Shown: one piece after another, positions 1 through 8,683 of the stretch
Position numbering within the stretch: position 1 is the first letter of the stretch
Layout: every line of letters begins with the position of its first letter
Source of the DNA: Gammaproteobacteria bacterium
GTDB taxonomy: Bacteria > Pseudomonadota > Gammaproteobacteria > SZUA-229
Assembly (NCBI GenBank): GCA_026197015.1
Contig: JAPHRB010000115.1
Span: forward strand, 1-27,987
Direction: 5' to 3'
Length of the DNA stretch: 27,987 bases
Translations under genes and position numbers: made by a program
The notes under the pieces: generated by a model
Told to the model about the DNA's origin: nothing
What the model saw: the letters and a program-made list of their open reading frames with translations, nothing else
Database searches by the model: none

Positions 1-2590
1 CATCAATATTGAGATCGAACTTAACATCTCCGCGCAGTTCCTGTATCTCTGGAATGATGGCTTCAATTAATCCCAGGTTGTGGATTTCTGATTTTATATT
101 GGCGACTATTTTTTGTTGCTGTGGATTTAGATCAAGTAAACTGGCTTCAGGTAACTGAAGCCATGCAAGAAATTTGTCGCCATTATCCATGAATAAATTA
201 GCGCTGGCCTTTGTTTGCTTTTTCTCCATTGTGATTTCTATTTTTCCACTGCGATATTTCCAGTGTTCAAATTCACCTTGTAACAGAGGGTAATTGACTG
301 CACCCTCTGGTAAGTCGATAAGAATATTGCCTAACAGTTGATTGGGTATTTGTTGTCTCAGCTTGGCTGTCGCATTTAGCAGACCGTCAAACTTTATGTC
401 TGGAGGTAACCAGGAATTAAAAATTTTCAATGGAAATTTTTGCATCACAAGACTGGACTGCCAGTCAGTTTCTTTAAATACCGTTGAGGCACATAAATTG
501 GCATGCTGACTATTGTGTAAACACAGGTCGCCCGTCACGAATGACTTATTAGTCACATTAAGTGAAACCGGGTTGCTTAGTTGCCAGTTATCATACTGCA
601 CACTTTGAATATCGATACGTTCAATCATTCCACTCCAGCCGTTTTCATCAGCTGCACCTTTAAGTTCGAGTTCAGCGGCTAATTTTTCTGCGAGGGCTTT
701 TACCTGTAGCTGCTGATGGTTGGCGTTGATGTCCAGTGACTGCAAAAAATAATCATTTAGTTTAAGTGATTGCGCGCTTAGCTGAACATTGAGTTGCTGC
801 CACTTAAACAGATCAATATTCAGTGAGCCATTAACAGCGCCAATTTCATAATCAGATAGTTTTAATGAACTGGCGTTTATAGTTGCTTTAACTATGGGGG
901 CGTTTTGTGTGCCATTGATCTGGCCACTAGCCAGTAACTGACCGCGAGCAAGTGGGTAGAGTTCAGACAGATCCTGGGTTTTAATATCCCAGTTTAATTT
1001 CAGCTTATTGCCTAGCTGTCCCATAGCGCTGATTTTCGAATCACCAGACTGAAAATCGAAAAATGAAATATCTACATTATTTTCATGCCAGGCCATCTGT
1101 GTGCGCAAAGAGACGGGGTGTTTACGCAGTGTACCAGTTAGTTTTGTTATGTCAGTATCAGCAAAAAGCTGGCCATTTTTGAGGTGACCTTTTGTGCGTA
1201 TATTTGCTTTAAGTTGACCTGGCCACTGAGGCCAAAGACTAGCAGGGTCGATATTAGTTGCCTTAATGTCTGCAGTCCAGTTTAACTCAGACGACCAGTT
1301 AAGCCGTCCGCTGGCATTTAAAACACCCTTTAATGCATTGACTTGCAGAGTTTTGACATGCAGTCCTTCTAGATTGCCTTCGGCACTGGCAGCCCAGGAG
1401 GAAGGTGCGGTTTCAGGCCATGGGCTATCAGTGGTCAGATTTATTTTATAGTGCTCAGCACTACCTTCAATAGAGGCCTGACCCTGAGCACTGTCAAACC
1501 AGGCCGAGTGTAACATTGGCCAACGCAAATTCTGCCAGTCCAGATTTAGTTTAATGTTACCGCCATTACTGGCGGGTAACCACTGACCACTGGCGTTAAT
1601 TTTTGTATTACTGCGAGGCGCATGTAAATTTAACTGATCAATTTGAATTGTATTATCACTGAATCGCTGCAACTTAAATTGTGTGTCAAAGTTGCCTGTT
1701 TCAGAATTAAGCGCATCAAGATTACCAGTTATGCTGGCCGTGGAAAGATCACCTTTCGTTTTAAGTTTGAGAGCACCGCTAATAGCTGGCAAATCAGTGT
1801 GCAGTTTTGAAGTTTCAAAATGTGATACATCAATTGAAGCCTGCCAGTTGAGTTGATTAAGTAGATCATATAATTCTGCATCAAGTGTTAGTTGCAGTGG
1901 CCCACTTATTTGTTGCTTTAGCTGGCTTTTTTTGACATTGCCCGTTATTGAACCACTGCCTTTAACGATTGCACTGGAAGGAAGTTTTGTTTGCCAGTTA
2001 ATATTAAGGTCATGGCGATAGTTTCTGGTTGGAAACAGTTTTCCCGTTACTTTAATGTTGTACGTATCGTCACTGACACTAAGCTCATTAATATTAATTT
2101 TATTGAAACTTGAGCGTGCATTTAGTTTTATAGTGTCAACGTTGTAGGTTTGTTCATCCTGACTTAAACTCATGCCTTCGATCACTGCATTACTTAATGT
2201 TATATTCCAGGGCAGATTAATATCAGGTAAATTTAAGGCCTGACTCTGCTGAAGCTGTTTTTGCTCTGTGTTGGCTAAAACAATGTTAAGTGATTGAATA
2301 TGAAGATAATGAATATCAATCTGTGTTAGCAATAAATCGACAGGTTTCCAGTCAAATATTATCTGCCTGGATTTGATAACAGTGTCATGCGTTTTGTATT
2401 CTAATTCAGTAAGCGTAATGGGGCCGAAGAGTTTTCCCTGAATATCATTTATACTTAATTCAGCTGGCAGGTAGGGTTTAGCCTGATGAAAACTCCATTG
2501 TAATCCTGCTTGTGTCATGGTTAACCAGAAAAAAACCAAGAGTGGAACAGGCACTAACAGAACAAGGAGTATAAGTAATCCCCGTTTCAT
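1..2590 (-). CDS. tamB: TamB, translocation and assembly module inner-membrane component (5' part, C-terminus off the window)
   Basis: TamB is an inner-membrane-anchored, beta-helical periplasmic protein that works with TamA in outer-membrane protein insertion and phospholipid transport. The frame is open from the ATG at 2590 to the left window edge, giving 863 codons; family members usually have about 1,200 or more residues, so the conserved C-terminal DUF490 region is missing here only because the window ends. Residues 1-25 (start MKRGLLILLVLLVPVPLLVF) form an uncleaved signal anchor. The rest is low in cysteine and made of repeated short beta-type segments, as expected of the long TamB groove. 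The start overlaps the tamA stop in an ATGA (2587-2590), indicating translational coupling. The identification rests on this architecture and the tamA neighbour; the sequence itself is poorly conserved in the family. Confidence 0.9.
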   Translation of the reverse strand, partial: MKRGLLILLVLLVPVPLLVFFWLTMTQAGLQWSFHQAKPYLPAELSINDIQGKLFGPITLTELEYKTHDTVIKSRQIIFDWKPVDLLLTQIDIHYLHIQSLNIVLANTEQKQLQQSQALNLPDINLPWNITLSNAVIEGMSLSQDEQTYNVDTIKLNARSSFNKININELSVSDDTYNIKVTGKLFPTRNYRHDLNINWQTKLPSSAIVKGSGSITGNVKKSQLKQQISGPLQLTLDAELYDLLNQLNWQASIDVSHFETSKLHTDLPAISGALKLKTKGDLSTASITGNLDALNSETGNFDTQFKLQRFSDNTIQIDQLNLHAPRSNTKINASGQWLPASNGGNIKLNLDWQNLRWPMLHSAWFDSAQGQASIEGSAEHYKINLTTDSPWPETAPSSWAASAEGNLEGLHVKTLQVNALKGVLNASGRLNWSSELNWTADIKATNIDPASLWPQWPGQLKANIRTKGHLKNGQLFADTDITKLTGTLRKHPVSLRTQMAWHENNVDISFFDFQSGDSKISAMGQLGNKLKLNWDIKTQDLSELYPLARGQLLASGQINGTQNAPIVKATINASSLKLSDYEIGAVNGSLNIDLFKWQQLNVQLSAQSLKLNDYFLQSLDINANHQQLQVKALAEKLAAELELKGAADENGWSGMIERIDIQSVQYDNWQLSNPVSLNVTNKSFVTGDLCLHNSQHANLCASTVFKETDWQSSLVMQKFPLKIFNSWLPPDIKFDGLLNATAKLRQQIPNQLLGNILIDLPEGAVNYPLLQGEFEHWKYRSGKIEITMEKKQTKASANLFMDNGDKFLAWLQLPEASLLDLNPQQQKIVANIKSEIHNLGLIEAIIPEIQELRGDVKFDLNID

Positions 2591-4326
2591 AAGTCAGGCC
2601 CAATATTAATGTGCAGGCGCCAGGGTGTGCCATCTTGTGTAATTGCACTTGCCAGATCGATACGCACCATGCCAACAGGTGATTTCCAGCGCACGCCAAA
2701 ACCGGCTCCTCTTTCCAGGTCGTCGCTAAATTTTTCAAGGGCGTTACCGCCATCATAAAACAATGCCATTCCCCATTTATTGTCGAAGTTATGTTCAAAT
2801 TCAATACTGCCTACCATTAGATGCTGGCCACCGATAACATCTCCATTTGCGTCTAGCGGGCCAAGCGACTGATAAGAATAACCACGTACACTTTGTGCGC
2901 CACCAGTAAAGAAACGTACCGAAGAGGGCAGTTGATCGAATTCTGAAGTCCAGGTACTGCCCAGATTTCCACGGAGGATGAAGCGGTTGTTGTTATTAAT
3001 CGAATTGATGGCTTTGATGCCGCCCTGAAGTTGAGAAAAGTCAGTATCGGAAATTAAATTTTCACTGGCTCCTCGAAGACTAATATCGAAACGCAAGCCA
3101 TCTATTGCGTAAATAAAATTTTTGCCCCAGGTGCGACTCCAGTTTACGCTGGGTATTAACAAAGTGGAATCTCCGCCGGTGTCTGCGATCTCATAATCTT
3201 CCTCCTGGTAATTAAGAGAAATGGATTCTCGCCATGCGCCGCGGCTACGATTGAGGCTGGCACCGATGGTTTGAATGGTGCTGTCAGAACTGGTTGTTTC
3301 TTCGTTTATTATTGCGGCACTGTAAATCAGCTGATCAGTACGCGGATTGAGTACGGGCACACGATAACGTGCACTCAGGCTATAGCCAACTTCAGAGACC
3401 TTGGCTTCTGTATCAAAACGGTGCCCGCTATTATTAATACGCGGCATTTGCCAGCCAAATTTGGCTCGCGCTCCAGTGTCGGTGCCGTAACCCAGTCCAA
3501 TAGTAAAACGGTGGGGTTTATGTGGTTTAAGTATTACACTTACAGGAATCTCATGCAGATCACTTTGTGGTTGACCGGGATAGACTTCTACCGAGCTAAA
3601 GTAATCACTGTCATTTAAGGCGTGCTGCAAGTCAATCAACTTAGCAAGAGTGTAAGGTGAGCCTTTTTTGAAGGAGATATAACGACGTAAAAAAATGTCA
3701 TCGAGTACATCCTGTTTTATAAAAACCTCACCAAAGTTATAACGTTGACCCGCGTTATAGCTCAAGTGGATTCTGGCTTCATTTGTATTGAGATCTATTT
3801 CTACACGGTGCTGGTCAAAACGAGCGTTGAAGTAACCTCGTTCCGTTGCCAGTTTTGATAAACTGGTTTTAAAGTTTTCATATTCAATATGGTTAAAAAC
3901 ACTACCTTTAAGAAGTGTTCTGGTTTGAATAAAATCATTGTACTCATCATCCTTGCGCACTTCCTCACTTATTGAGAAATTGAATTCAGCAATAATTATT
4001 GCTGGCCCAGGGTCAATATTGTAAGTTGCTTGCCAGTGGTCAGGTGTAGTTTGAATTAATTCAGCTTTAATAACAGGCTGGTAATAACCATATGGCTGTA
4101 ATGCGCTAGTGATTTCGGCGGGTGCTTTTTTATGTAATCGAAGGAGGCGAGCAGAGCTCAATAAAGCATGTTCTTTTTGTTGTTCGATACTTAATAACAG
4201 TCGAACATTGGTTTCCAGTAAATTGTTAATGCCACTGATAGTAATATTTACGCTGCTTTTGGCGTACAGTGGTGTAGAATAAATAAAGACCAATATGGCG
4301 AGCAGCGTCAGCTGCATTTTATGCAT
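2587..4326 (-). CDS. tamA: TamA, Omp85-family outer-membrane translocation and assembly protein
   Basis: A 579-residue Omp85-superfamily outer-membrane barrel that partners TamB. A signal peptide occupies residues 1-22 (cleavage after LYA). It is followed by POTRA-type domains to about residue 270; PYGYYQP and the GQRYNFGEVFI-type strand are typical of TamA POTRA repeats. A C-terminal 16-strand barrel follows. The conserved VRGY motif of the L6 loop is at about 480-483, and the final strands carry the FGVRWKSPVG pattern seen in this superfamily. Length matches E. coli TamA (577). AAGGA lies six bases before the first ATG, which favours M1 over M4. It follows the MscS gene by 16 bp and overlaps tamB by 4 bp. 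Confidence 0.95.
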   Translation of the reverse strand: MHKMQLTLLAILVFIYSTPLYAKSSVNITISGINNLLETNVRLLLSIEQQKEHALLSSARLLRLHKKAPAEITSALQPYGYYQPVIKAELIQTTPDHWQATYNIDPGPAIIIAEFNFSISEEVRKDDEYNDFIQTRTLLKGSVFNHIEYENFKTSLSKLATERGYFNARFDQHRVEIDLNTNEARIHLSYNAGQRYNFGEVFIKQDVLDDIFLRRYISFKKGSPYTLAKLIDLQHALNDSDYFSSVEVYPGQPQSDLHEIPVSVILKPHKPHRFTIGLGYGTDTGARAKFGWQMPRINNSGHRFDTEAKVSEVGYSLSARYRVPVLNPRTDQLIYSAAIINEETTSSDSTIQTIGASLNRSRGAWRESISLNYQEEDYEIADTGGDSTLLIPSVNWSRTWGKNFIYAIDGLRFDISLRGASENLISDTDFSQLQGGIKAINSINNNNRFILRGNLGSTWTSEFDQLPSSVRFFTGGAQSVRGYSYQSLGPLDANGDVIGGQHLMVGSIEFEHNFDNKWGMALFYDGGNALEKFSDDLERGAGFGVRWKSPVGMVRIDLASAITQDGTPWRLHINIGPDL

Positions 4327-4342
4327 TTCTGTTCCTTATTAT

Positions 4343-5197
4343 TTACTTGGTTTGCTGCTTGTCTGTAAGCATTTCAACGGGGAAGGGTTTTGTTTCATTT
4401 CCTGTATATATAGTTTGGTGGGGAAATGGTATTTCAATACCCTGTTCATCAAATGCATTTTTAATTTCCTCATGGATACTGTTTTTTAACTCGAGAAATT
4501 TTTCTCTTTTTGCCCATACAGAGTACTGAATATCTAAAGATGAATCACCAAATCCCTGAAAAATATATATTGGTTTAGGCTCTTCAAGGCAGAGCGGGTT
4601 TTTATTTGCTACATCATCAAGGGTTGCACGTACTTTTTTCAAATCTTCTTTGTATGCTACACCTACCATTATATCCAGTCGTCGAATAGGGAAACGGGTT
4701 ACTGTTGTTACCTCTGATTTGATCAGTGATTCGTTGGGGATGCGTACGAATAAATTATCAAAGGTTCGAAGTTTTACTGATAATAAATCTATAGAGAGAA
4801 CTTCCCCGGTTGTGGTGCCTACACGAATTATATCACCAACAGTAAATGGGCGCTCTGCAACCAGAAATAAGCCGCTAATTAAATTAGATGCGGATGTTTG
4901 TGATGCAAAACCGATTGCTACAGAGAATACGCCGGCTGCACCAAGTAATACGCTGAGATTAAATCCCAGTTCACGTAGTGCAGATATTAGAAACAGAACA
5001 AGAATTAAATAATAGCTACCTCGCTTGAGTAGCATGATACGGTGATTGTCTATTTTGTGGCTAGCTAATTTTTGTAATGATGCACTAAATAGTTTGGCAA
5101 TGATGATGCCTGTAATAATGAGGGTGATTGCGCGGATTAATCCCCATATCTTTTCACTGTTTATAAAATAAACAATGTCAGCCCAGAACTCATTCAT
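4343..5197 (-). CDS. Small-conductance mechanosensitive channel, MscS family (compact form)
   Basis: A 284-residue MscS-type channel, almost the length of E. coli MscS (286). It opens under membrane tension to release solutes during hypo-osmotic shock. Three membrane helices are visible at about 15-40, 58-78 and 80-112. The third is the pore helix, rich in Gly and Ala (LLGAAGVFSVAIGFASQ), and runs into the conserved NLISGLFLVAERPFTVGD segment. The beta domain has the family IPNESL motif (about 153-158), and the C-terminal domain ends with the GIEIPFPHQTIY pattern. It sits between the DUF432-like gene (20 bp upstream) and tamA (16 bp downstream), so it is probably cotranscribed with both. Confidence 0.93.
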   Translation of the reverse strand: MNEFWADIVYFINSEKIWGLIRAITLIITGIIIAKLFSASLQKLASHKIDNHRIMLLKRGSYYLILVLFLISALRELGFNLSVLLGAAGVFSVAIGFASQTSASNLISGLFLVAERPFTVGDIIRVGTTTGEVLSIDLLSVKLRTFDNLFVRIPNESLIKSEVTTVTRFPIRRLDIMVGVAYKEDLKKVRATLDDVANKNPLCLEEPKPIYIFQGFGDSSLDIQYSVWAKREKFLELKNSIHEEIKNAFDEQGIEIPFPHQTIYTGNETKPFPVEMLTDKQQTK

Positions 5198-5217
5198 AAT
5201 TATTTCTCGTTCTATTT

Positions 5218-6027
5218 TTAGCTAAATACAGTGCTAAAGGCACGGAATAAAACACTACTGTCTGTTGTTTTGCGTGCCTCGTTTATTTTTTTCATGCGGC
5301 CTTTATTTTTTGGCGGTCTGTTGTCTATTTTCAATTCGGCCAGATCACCATCTTTTTCACGTGTGAGCGTTATCTGGGGCGTCCAGAGTTGACCCGTTGA
5401 TGAGGCGTATAAAGGTAGTAGAGGTGTAGGTAAATTTAATCTATCTAATAATAGTGTGGTTTTACTCTGGTTGCGAATTAACACAGGGGTTATTGCTCTG
5501 TGTGATCGATCAGGTATGTCTTCGAAATTTATACGACAATGGGTAGTTGATGCATAGCAAAATTCACCTTCAAGGGTTGAAGGGCCAAACCAGGTATCTG
5601 AAAGCCGCTGAATGGCAATTGATGTTAATACTTTTTTAGGGCTGGAGCCAATTGCGATTTCAAGCCATAGTGAAGAGCTGACATACAGGGTAACTTCTTC
5701 ACCTGCTGTTAGATTAAATGGTATATGTGGACGAGAAATAATTGAGCGATCTGCAAGTTGTGGTGTAATAATTAGTTGACCAGTTGTGTTGTGCAAAACA
5801 TAACGTGAGTTGTTATTAAGCGTTTCCGGTAACTGTTCGGTATTCTTAATTTCCCAGTTAGTATCTTCCCTGTGAAAACCCTCAGTAGGTTCATAAGCTA
5901 TTTGCCATTCATCTATTAAACGTCGGACTATTAACTTTAATTTTCCGATCTGCCATTCTTTATTATCTTCTATTTGCAGCTTAAAGTTGCCCCACCAGGA
6001 TGGCTGATTGTTAACTTTATCTGTCAT
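5218..6027 (-). CDS. DUF432-like protein of unknown function, paired with MscS
   Basis: A 269-residue protein with no signal peptide or membrane helix, probably cytoplasmic. Its central part (SSLWLEIAIG, then RLSDTWFGPSTLEGEFCYAS, then ITPVLIRNQSKTTLLLDRLNLP) resembles what I recall of the DUF432 family, described mainly from archaea and from bacterial loci beside MscS-type channels. I could not check this by search. The fold looks all-beta. AGGGA lies seven bases before the ATG. It is the first gene of the run DUF432-mscS-tamA-tamB and ends 20 bp before mscS. A role in modulating or sensing with the channel is inference from position only; no catalytic motif is evident. Confidence 0.65.
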   Translation of the reverse strand: MTDKVNNQPSWWGNFKLQIEDNKEWQIGKLKLIVRRLIDEWQIAYEPTEGFHREDTNWEIKNTEQLPETLNNNSRYVLHNTTGQLIITPQLADRSIISRPHIPFNLTAGEEVTLYVSSSLWLEIAIGSSPKKVLTSIAIQRLSDTWFGPSTLEGEFCYASTTHCRINFEDIPDRSHRAITPVLIRNQSKTTLLLDRLNLPTPLLPLYASSTGQLWTPQITLTREKDGDLAELKIDNRPPKNKGRMKKINEARKTTDSSVLFRAFSTVFS

Positions 6028-6170
6028 GATACTTCCCTGAGTGACCAGGTCTATAACTTAATAAATGCATTTTATAAAAACTTAAAGACTGTTTTCTTAA
6101 AGACTGTTTCATAGGTAAATTGTATATTTAAAATTGATTATTGTTTATATTTGTTACTATTCAATTCTGC
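6028..6170 (-). promoter_or_regulatory. AT-rich spacer, probable promoter region of the DUF432-mscS-tamAB run
   Basis: This 143 bp gap separates the aspartoacylase-like gene from the DUF432-like gene, both on the minus strand. It is very AT-rich and is the only sizeable gap between the rim cluster and the mscS-tam cluster, so it probably holds a promoter for the latter. A 15 bp tandem duplication lies inside it (6081-6110). I see no convincing -35/-10 pair or strong terminator hairpin. Confidence 0.35.
6081..6110. repeat. 15 bp tandem direct repeat, two copies
   Basis: The unit CTTAAAGACTGTTTT occurs at 6081-6095 and again at 6096-6110 with only the last base changed. It lies in the probable promoter region upstream of the DUF432-like gene. 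It could be a slippage duplication or a repeated protein-binding site. Confidence 0.7.
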
Positions 6171-7223
6171 TTAGATAATTGGGCTTTCTGTATGCGGTGA
6201 TGGAATCAGTTCATGTGAATGTTCTTCCTGGAATTCATCTACTTTAGCTTCAATCTCATGAATATCTTCAAATCGAGCAATGTGGAACAGAGCGTCTCCT
6301 TCATTAACCAGCGGCAGGTTAGTTCTACCGATTACGATACCATTGAATGAAGATATTACATTACTTTCAGTTCCACCAAATGGGTCTGCAACGACACCTA
6401 ATAACGTATTCTTTTTTACGCGGCTGCCCAGGGCAACCATGGCACGTAAAATACCACTGTCTGATGCGCGAACCCATGAACTGGATCGAGCGACCACTGG
6501 TTCAGTTTGTTTTTTTGATTTGCTGCGCGATGGGGGTAACATTTCAAGTGTACGCATGACATTGACAATACCTTTAACGCCTGCTCGTATAGATACTTCA
6601 TTAAATCGAAGTGCCTCTCCTGCTTCATATAACAACATAGGAATACCATATCCCGCAGCGGCCTCTCTCAATGAGCCATCACGTAAATTAGATGAAATGA
6701 CAACAGGTGCATCGAAAGCCCTGGCTAATATATTGGTTTCCTCATCGTCAAGATTAGCTCTAATTTGAGGCAGGTTGTCTCGATGAAGTGCACCTGTGTG
6801 CAAATCAATACCATGTGTGCTTTGCGTGACTATTTCTTTCATAAAAAGATAAGCCAGGCGTGCGGCTAAAGAACCTTTTTCTGTGCCTGGAAAAGAACGG
6901 TTCAAATCACGTCTGTCAGGTAGATATCGTGAATGGTTAATTAAACCATGAATATTTACGATAGGAACCGCGATAATAGTTCCCCTTAGACGTTTTAATG
7001 AGGGGAGTTTTAATAACCGGCGTATAATCTCAACGCCATTTATTTCATCACCGTGAATGGCCGCACTAATAAACAGGCGGGGTCCTGCTTTTTTCCCTTT
7101 AATAACATGAACCGGCATCGTCATAGGGGTATGCGTATATAAACGAGTCACAGGTAGTTCTATAGTTGTACTTGTTCCAGGCGCAAATGTATGACCATGT
7201 ATTTCTAATGGCGGTTTTGGCAT
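6171..7223 (-). CDS. Succinylglutamate desuccinylase/aspartoacylase-family zinc amidohydrolase, RimK-associated
   Basis: A 350-residue M14-like zinc hydrolase of the AstE/AspA family, which cleaves acyl-amino-acid amide bonds; the substrate is unknown. Visible catalytic features are the zinc motif H57-x-x-E60 in AAIHGDEINGVE, the arginine-bearing DLNRSFPG at 106-113, the third zinc ligand H142 in GIDLHTG, and a glutamate at about 200 (LLYEAGEAL), in the position expected for the catalytic base. The C-terminal 100 residues form the usual small beta domain. It starts 5 bp after rimK ends, so it is cotranscribed with rimB-rimK, a common arrangement that suggests it acts on the same glutamate-modified substrates. 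A decayed paralogue lies at about 20150-20430. Confidence 0.92.
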   Translation of the reverse strand: MPKPPLEIHGHTFAPGTSTTIELPVTRLYTHTPMTMPVHVIKGKKAGPRLFISAAIHGDEINGVEIIRRLLKLPSLKRLRGTIIAVPIVNIHGLINHSRYLPDRRDLNRSFPGTEKGSLAARLAYLFMKEIVTQSTHGIDLHTGALHRDNLPQIRANLDDEETNILARAFDAPVVISSNLRDGSLREAAAGYGIPMLLYEAGEALRFNEVSIRAGVKGIVNVMRTLEMLPPSRSKSKKQTEPVVARSSSWVRASDSGILRAMVALGSRVKKNTLLGVVADPFGGTESNVISSFNGIVIGRTNLPLVNEGDALFHIARFEDIHEIEAKVDEFQEEHSHELIPSPHTESPII

Positions 7224-7228
7224 TAAAG

Positions 7229-8134
7229 TTAGCCTTTACCTTTGGTTTTTGTTTTGTGAGGCCTGGCTGTTTTTTCAATAAAGTCAATGATCATGCCTGC
7301 CACATCTTTGCCTGTAGCATTTTCTATGCCTTCAAGCCCTGGTGAAGAGTTAACTTCCATTATAAGTGGGCCTTTTTCTGAACGCAGTATATCTACGCCG
7401 GCAACATTAAGCCCCATGACTTTGGCGGCTTTAACAGCTGTGGCACGTTCAGTTGGTGTGATTTTAACTAATGAAGCGCTGCCTCCGCGATGTAAATTAG
7501 AGCGGAATTCTCCTGGCAGGGCCTGACGTTTCATTGCGGCGACTACTTTTCCACCGATAACTAAACATCGTATATCTGCACCACCGGCTTCCTTAATATA
7601 TTGTTGCACCATTATGTTGGCTTTCAGTCCCATAAAGGCTTCGATTACACTTTCAGCGGCTTTTTTAGTTTCGGCTAAAACCACGCCAATTCCCTGGGTA
7701 CCCTCTAGTAATTTGATAACCAATGGTGCGCCACCCACCATTTTTATCAGATCCTGGATGTCGTCAGGATCATGAGCAAAACCGGTGCTAGGCAAACCAA
7801 GGCCTTTACGGGAAAGTAGTTGCAATGAACGAAGTTTGTCACGCGAGCGCGAAATGGCAACCGATTCATTCAGGGGGAAGGCCCCCATCATTTCAAATTG
7901 TCTCAGTACGGCAGTGCCATAGAAGGTAACCGAGGCGCCAATCCTGGGAATAACAGCGTCGAAAGCACCAAGTGCCTTACCTTTAAAATGTACTTCGGGT
8001 TTGCTGCTAACCACTTCCATATACGAATGCAGTACATCAAGTACCATCGGTTCATGGCCGCGTTGCTCACAGGCTTCAATTAGTCGGCGGGTGGAGTAGA
8101 GCTTCTTATTTCGAGAGAGTATTGCAATTTTCAT
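7229..8134 (-). CDS. rimK: RimK, ribosomal protein S6--L-glutamate ligase (ATP-grasp)
   Basis: A 301-residue ATP-grasp ligase that adds glutamates to the C-terminus of ribosomal protein S6 using ATP. The length equals that of typical RimK. It begins MKIAILSRN and contains the family segments AVIPRIGASVTFYG and PLVIKLLEGTQGIGV (nucleotide-binding loop), with MVQQYIKEAGGADIRCLVIGGKVVAAM as described for the family (central lid and ATP site). The Mg2+-binding MEVNSSPGLEGIE lies near the end. A basic tail (HKTKTKGKG) closes the protein. It lies 10 bp after rimB and 5 bp before the aspartoacylase-like gene. In Pseudomonas, RimK activity has been linked to RimB and cyclic di-GMP. Confidence 0.96.
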   Translation of the reverse strand: MKIAILSRNKKLYSTRRLIEACEQRGHEPMVLDVLHSYMEVVSSKPEVHFKGKALGAFDAVIPRIGASVTFYGTAVLRQFEMMGAFPLNESVAISRSRDKLRSLQLLSRKGLGLPSTGFAHDPDDIQDLIKMVGGAPLVIKLLEGTQGIGVVLAETKKAAESVIEAFMGLKANIMVQQYIKEAGGADIRCLVIGGKVVAAMKRQALPGEFRSNLHRGGSASLVKITPTERATAVKAAKVMGLNVAGVDILRSEKGPLIMEVNSSPGLEGIENATGKDVAGMIIDFIEKTARPHKTKTKGKG

Positions 8135-8144
8135 TTAAAGGCCT

Positions 8145-8600
8145 TTAGTTGGAGTTTGTGTTCGCTGAGGGTTTACCAAGCATATACGATGCAGCTGGAT
8201 TAACAACGATTTTATCTGTTATGGCTGATCGTCCCAACAACATGCGAAAGCGCATTGTGTCTCTGTTTGATAATGTTAACTCAATAGGCCATGACTGGTT
8301 ATCTATAACTAATTGTGTGGAGATAACATATCGCTTCTCAATATGTCCACCGGAATCCGTTACATCACGTTCATCCAGTACACTGGCCTCACAATAGGTT
8401 TCTTTAAGTGAGTCATTTTGATTGGGGTGCATACCAAAGCGCACCCATTTCTCATTATTTTTGGTAAATGGTTCTACGCTGAAAGCATGTAAACAAGATG
8501 TTTTAGCACCAGTATCCACTTTAGCTTTAATATGAGTCAGGCCGAGCTCAGGTAGTGAGCACCATTCTCGCCAACCTACTGTAATTAAATCATCACTCAC
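8145..8600 (-). CDS. rimB: RimB, retropepsin-like (so-called ATP-dependent zinc) protease
   Basis: A 151-residue cytoplasmic retropepsin-fold protein of the Zn_protease family (DUF785). It has the aspartyl-protease-type DTGAKTS motif at residues 29-35 and the conserved FRMLLGRSAI segment near residue 120. Its family partner is RimK; in Pseudomonas RimB opposes RimK by trimming added glutamates. The start is a GTG preceded by AAAGG about eight bases upstream. rimK follows after 10 bp. There is no signal peptide, in contrast to the second copy at 14472-14960. Confidence 0.92.
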   Translation of the reverse strand: MSDDLITVGWREWCSLPELGLTHIKAKVDTGAKTSCLHAFSVEPFTKNNEKWVRFGMHPNQNDSLKETYCEASVLDERDVTDSGGHIEKRYVISTQLVIDNQSWPIELTLSNRDTMRFRMLLGRSAITDKIVVNPAASYMLGKPSANTNSN

Positions 8601-8683
8601 TTTTAGTTACCTTTAATTAAAATATGAGAACATCCCGTTGTATTATAAGGCCGTTTAGCATTGCCAGATATATTTATATTAAT

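Noticed and set aside
2478..2804. A 108-residue minus-strand frame spanning the tamA/tamB junction
   Set aside because: It lies out of frame across two well-supported genes, has no signal or family features, and its composition is that of a shadow frame.
6280..6768. A 162-residue plus-strand frame opposite the aspartoacylase-like gene
   Set aside because: It is fully antisense to a gene with intact catalytic motifs and reads as low-quality sequence with no recognisable domain.
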